From contig JAFWWR010000090.1 of NCBI GenBank assembly GCA_017518025.1, positions 1 to 6,211 on the forward strand: DNA of 6,211 nucleotides, written 5' to 3'. A program made the translations under genes and the position numbers. Under the pieces are notes generated by a model, which saw nothing but the letters and a program-made list of their open reading frames with translations, had not been told where the DNA came from and did no database searches. Source of the DNA: Clostridia bacterium (GTDB lineage Bacteria > Bacillota > Clostridia > Oscillospirales > CAG-272). The stretch's first letter is position 1, and the number at the start of each line of letters is the position of its first letter. Below, in pieces: positions 4,527-6,211 of this stretch.

Positions 4527-6211
4527 ATGCCCCCGCCTCCCCGCGGATTTATGGGAAGAGGTTTTCTGACGGAGGAAGAAAAGAAAAACCGCCCGAGGAT
4601 AACGTTCTCCCTGCTGAAACGCGTATTTTCATATCTGAGACCCTACTGGAAACAGATGGCGTTCGTGCTGTTCTGCATCGTGATATCGTCTGTTCTGGGT
4701 CTTTTGCCGTCCGTTCTTACCGGGCGGATCATCGACGACGGACTTATCGCCAGGGACCTCAAGGTCCTCATTATCCTGCTCGCCGTGTCTCTCGGCGTGA
4801 CGCTGGGTTCGAATCTCATACGCGTCGGCGAGAGCTACCTCAATCACTGGATCGCTCAGCACATCACCTACGATATGAGGAACAAGATGTTCGCTCATCT
4901 GCAGAAAATGTCTCAGCGGTTCTTCACCTCGAACAATCAGGGCGACATCATCACAAGGATGACCGGGGATATCTCCGGCGTGGAGCACGTGATATCGAAC
5001 ACGTTCACGTCGATACTGTCGAATATGATCACGCTGATCGTCGCCGTGGTCATCATGTTCCGGCAGAACTGGATCCTCGCTCTGTTGGGCCTCGTCATCG
5101 TTCCGCTGTTTACCATCCCCACAAGGTGGGCGGGTAAAACAAGATGGTCACTGACCCAGGAGGCGCAGGCGTGCAACGACGAGATCAACGGGATCCTCAA
5201 CGAGACCATGTCTGTCAGCGGTCAGCTCCTCGTTAAGCTGTTCGGCAAGGAGAAATACGAATACGACAGGTACAGAGACGCCAACGGCAGGATGATAAAG
5301 CTGAACATCAAGGAGAGGATGGCCGGGCGCTGGTTCATGGTCATCATCGACACGGTGTCGAGCGTGGGGCCCATGCTGCTGTACCTCGTCGGCGGCATAC
5401 TGATGATGAGATACGATTCATCCCTCACCGTGGGCGATATCACGGTGCTTGTGGCGCTGCTGGGGCGTATGTACGGCCCCGTCAATTCCCTGCTCAACAT
5501 TCAGGTGGAATGGATCCGCTCCATGGCTCTGTTCACCAGGATCTTCGAGTACTACGATATGCCGGTGGAGATCGAGAACGCCCCCGACGCCGTCGTTCCG
5601 GATCACGCGGACGGGAACGTGGAGTTTTCCCACGTGAGATTCTCGTACAACGAGGAACGGGAGATCCTTCACGACGTGTCGTTCTCACTGAAAAGCGGGC
5701 ACAGTATCGCCATAGTCGGGCCGTCCGGTTCCGGGAAAAGCACGATCATCAACCTGATACCGCGGCTCTACGACGTAAACGGCGGCTCCGTCACATTCGA
5801 CGGCGTGGACGTGCGGAAGCTGGATCTGGAGTACCTGCGCCGGAACGTGGGAATCGTCAGTCAGGACACGTATCTGTTCAACGGGTCGATCCGTGATAAC
5901 CTGCTCTACGCCAACCCCGACGCCACCGAGGAGGATATGATCGAGGCGTGCAGGAAGGCGAATATCTACGACTTTATCGAAAACCAGGAAGAGGGTCTCG
6001 ACACGATGGTCGGGAACCGCGGGCTGAAGCTGTCCGGCGGTGAAAAGCAGAGGATCTCCATAGCGAGAGTCCTTCTGAAGGACCCCGCCCTGCTGATCTT
6101 CGACGAGGCGACCTCGTCGCTTGACTCCATTTCCGAAAACAGGATCCAGGACGCCATCGAGCCGATCATAACGTCCCGGACGAGCATACTTATCGCGCAC
6201 CGGCTGTCGAC
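4527..6211 (+). CDS. Type I ABC exporter, fused permease and ATPase (partial, 3' end cut by window)
   Basis: 561 complete codons are present and the frame is still open at the edge; by family length (about 590-620 residues) some 30-60 residues are missing. It is a half-transporter that exports lipids, peptides or drugs across the inner membrane as a dimer. A proline-rich, basic cytosolic start (MPPPPRGFMGRGF) is followed by six membrane helices at about 43-66, 78-100, 157-178, 181-199, 268-292 and 298-316. The ATPase domain has the A-loop Tyr374, Walker A G398-P-S-G-S-G-K404-S-T406, Q-loop Q446, signature L502-S-G-G-E-K-Q-R509, Walker B ending L522-L-I-F-D526, catalytic E527, D-loop S531-L-D533 and H-loop H558. 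All catalytic residues are intact. The substrate is unknown. Such genes often come in adjacent pairs forming heterodimers; no partner lies upstream within the window, so one could follow downstream, or this may act as a homodimer. Confidence 0.95.
   Translation, partial: MPPPPRGFMGRGFLTEEEKKNRPRITFSLLKRVFSYLRPYWKQMAFVLFCIVISSVLGLLPSVLTGRIIDDGLIARDLKVLIILLAVSLGVTLGSNLIRVGESYLNHWIAQHITYDMRNKMFAHLQKMSQRFFTSNNQGDIITRMTGDISGVEHVISNTFTSILSNMITLIVAVVIMFRQNWILALLGLVIVPLFTIPTRWAGKTRWSLTQEAQACNDEINGILNETMSVSGQLLVKLFGKEKYEYDRYRDANGRMIKLNIKERMAGRWFMVIIDTVSSVGPMLLYLVGGILMMRYDSSLTVGDITVLVALLGRMYGPVNSLLNIQVEWIRSMALFTRIFEYYDMPVEIENAPDAVVPDHADGNVEFSHVRFSYNEEREILHDVSFSLKSGHSIAIVGPSGSGKSTIINLIPRLYDVNGGSVTFDGVDVRKLDLEYLRRNVGIVSQDTYLFNGSIRDNLLYANPDATEEDMIEACRKANIYDFIENQEEGLDTMVGNRGLKLSGGEKQRISIARVLLKDPALLIFDEATSSLDSISENRIQDAIEPIITSRTSILIAHRLS

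Noticed and set aside
5685..6200. Minus-strand open frame of 171 codons opposite the ABC ATPase domain
   Set aside because: The + strand here encodes Walker A, signature, Walker B and H-loop in one frame, so the opposite frame is a shadow.
1..6211. Search for a defence island, toxin-antitoxin pair, CRISPR or mobile element
   Set aside because: No nuclease, integrase, transposase, repeat array, terminal inverted repeat or toxin-sized gene pair is visible, and codon style looks uniform across the window.

Overview
The window is a tightly packed run of genes, all on the + strand, with intergenic gaps of 0 to 30 bases. It looks like chromosome of a moderately GC-rich member of the Bacillota, most likely a Clostridia-type gut anaerobe. 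Three things point there: strong purine-rich Shine-Dalgarno sites (AAAGGAGG before the last gene), a CorA of the YGMNF...MPEL type, and several small cytosolic protein families (AlkD-like, DUF4298-like, LSm-like, ASCH) that I know mainly from Firmicutes. This placement is an inference from protein style; there is no rRNA or other marker gene. I see no tRNA, CRISPR, insertion sequence, phage gene, clear promoter or rho-independent terminator.

Layout: (1) the last 13 codons of an upstream gene (ends 43); (2) a CorA-family divalent-cation channel (58-981); (3) a class I SAM-dependent methyltransferase of unknown substrate (1012-1809); (4) an unrecognised acidic 156-residue protein starting two bases after the methyltransferase stop (1812-2282); (5) a compact N-terminal-cysteine (Ntn) amide hydrolase related to the choloylglycine hydrolase/penicillin V acylase/AAT group (2296-2985); (6) an AlkD-like HEAT-repeat DNA alkylation repair protein with a DUF4298-like domain fused at its C-terminus (2998-3948); (7) a two-domain LSm-like plus ASCH protein overlapping gene 6 by four bases (3945-4508); (8) a type I ABC exporter half-transporter with fused ATPase, running off the right edge (4527-6211).

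The genes do not form a recognisable pathway. The spacing suggests one or a few polycistronic transcripts, with three likely translational couplings (3 to 4, 4 to 5 and 6 to 7). The part most worth a second look is the pair 6-7: two adjacent, coupled genes, each apparently a fusion of two domains usually found as separate small proteins, joining a nucleic-acid-damage fold to two putative RNA/nucleotide-binding folds. The hydrolase also has non-standard residues at positions that are catalytic in its better known relatives. Otherwise the window reads as ordinary core or lightly accessory chromosome, and nothing in it requires a novel defence or mobile system.
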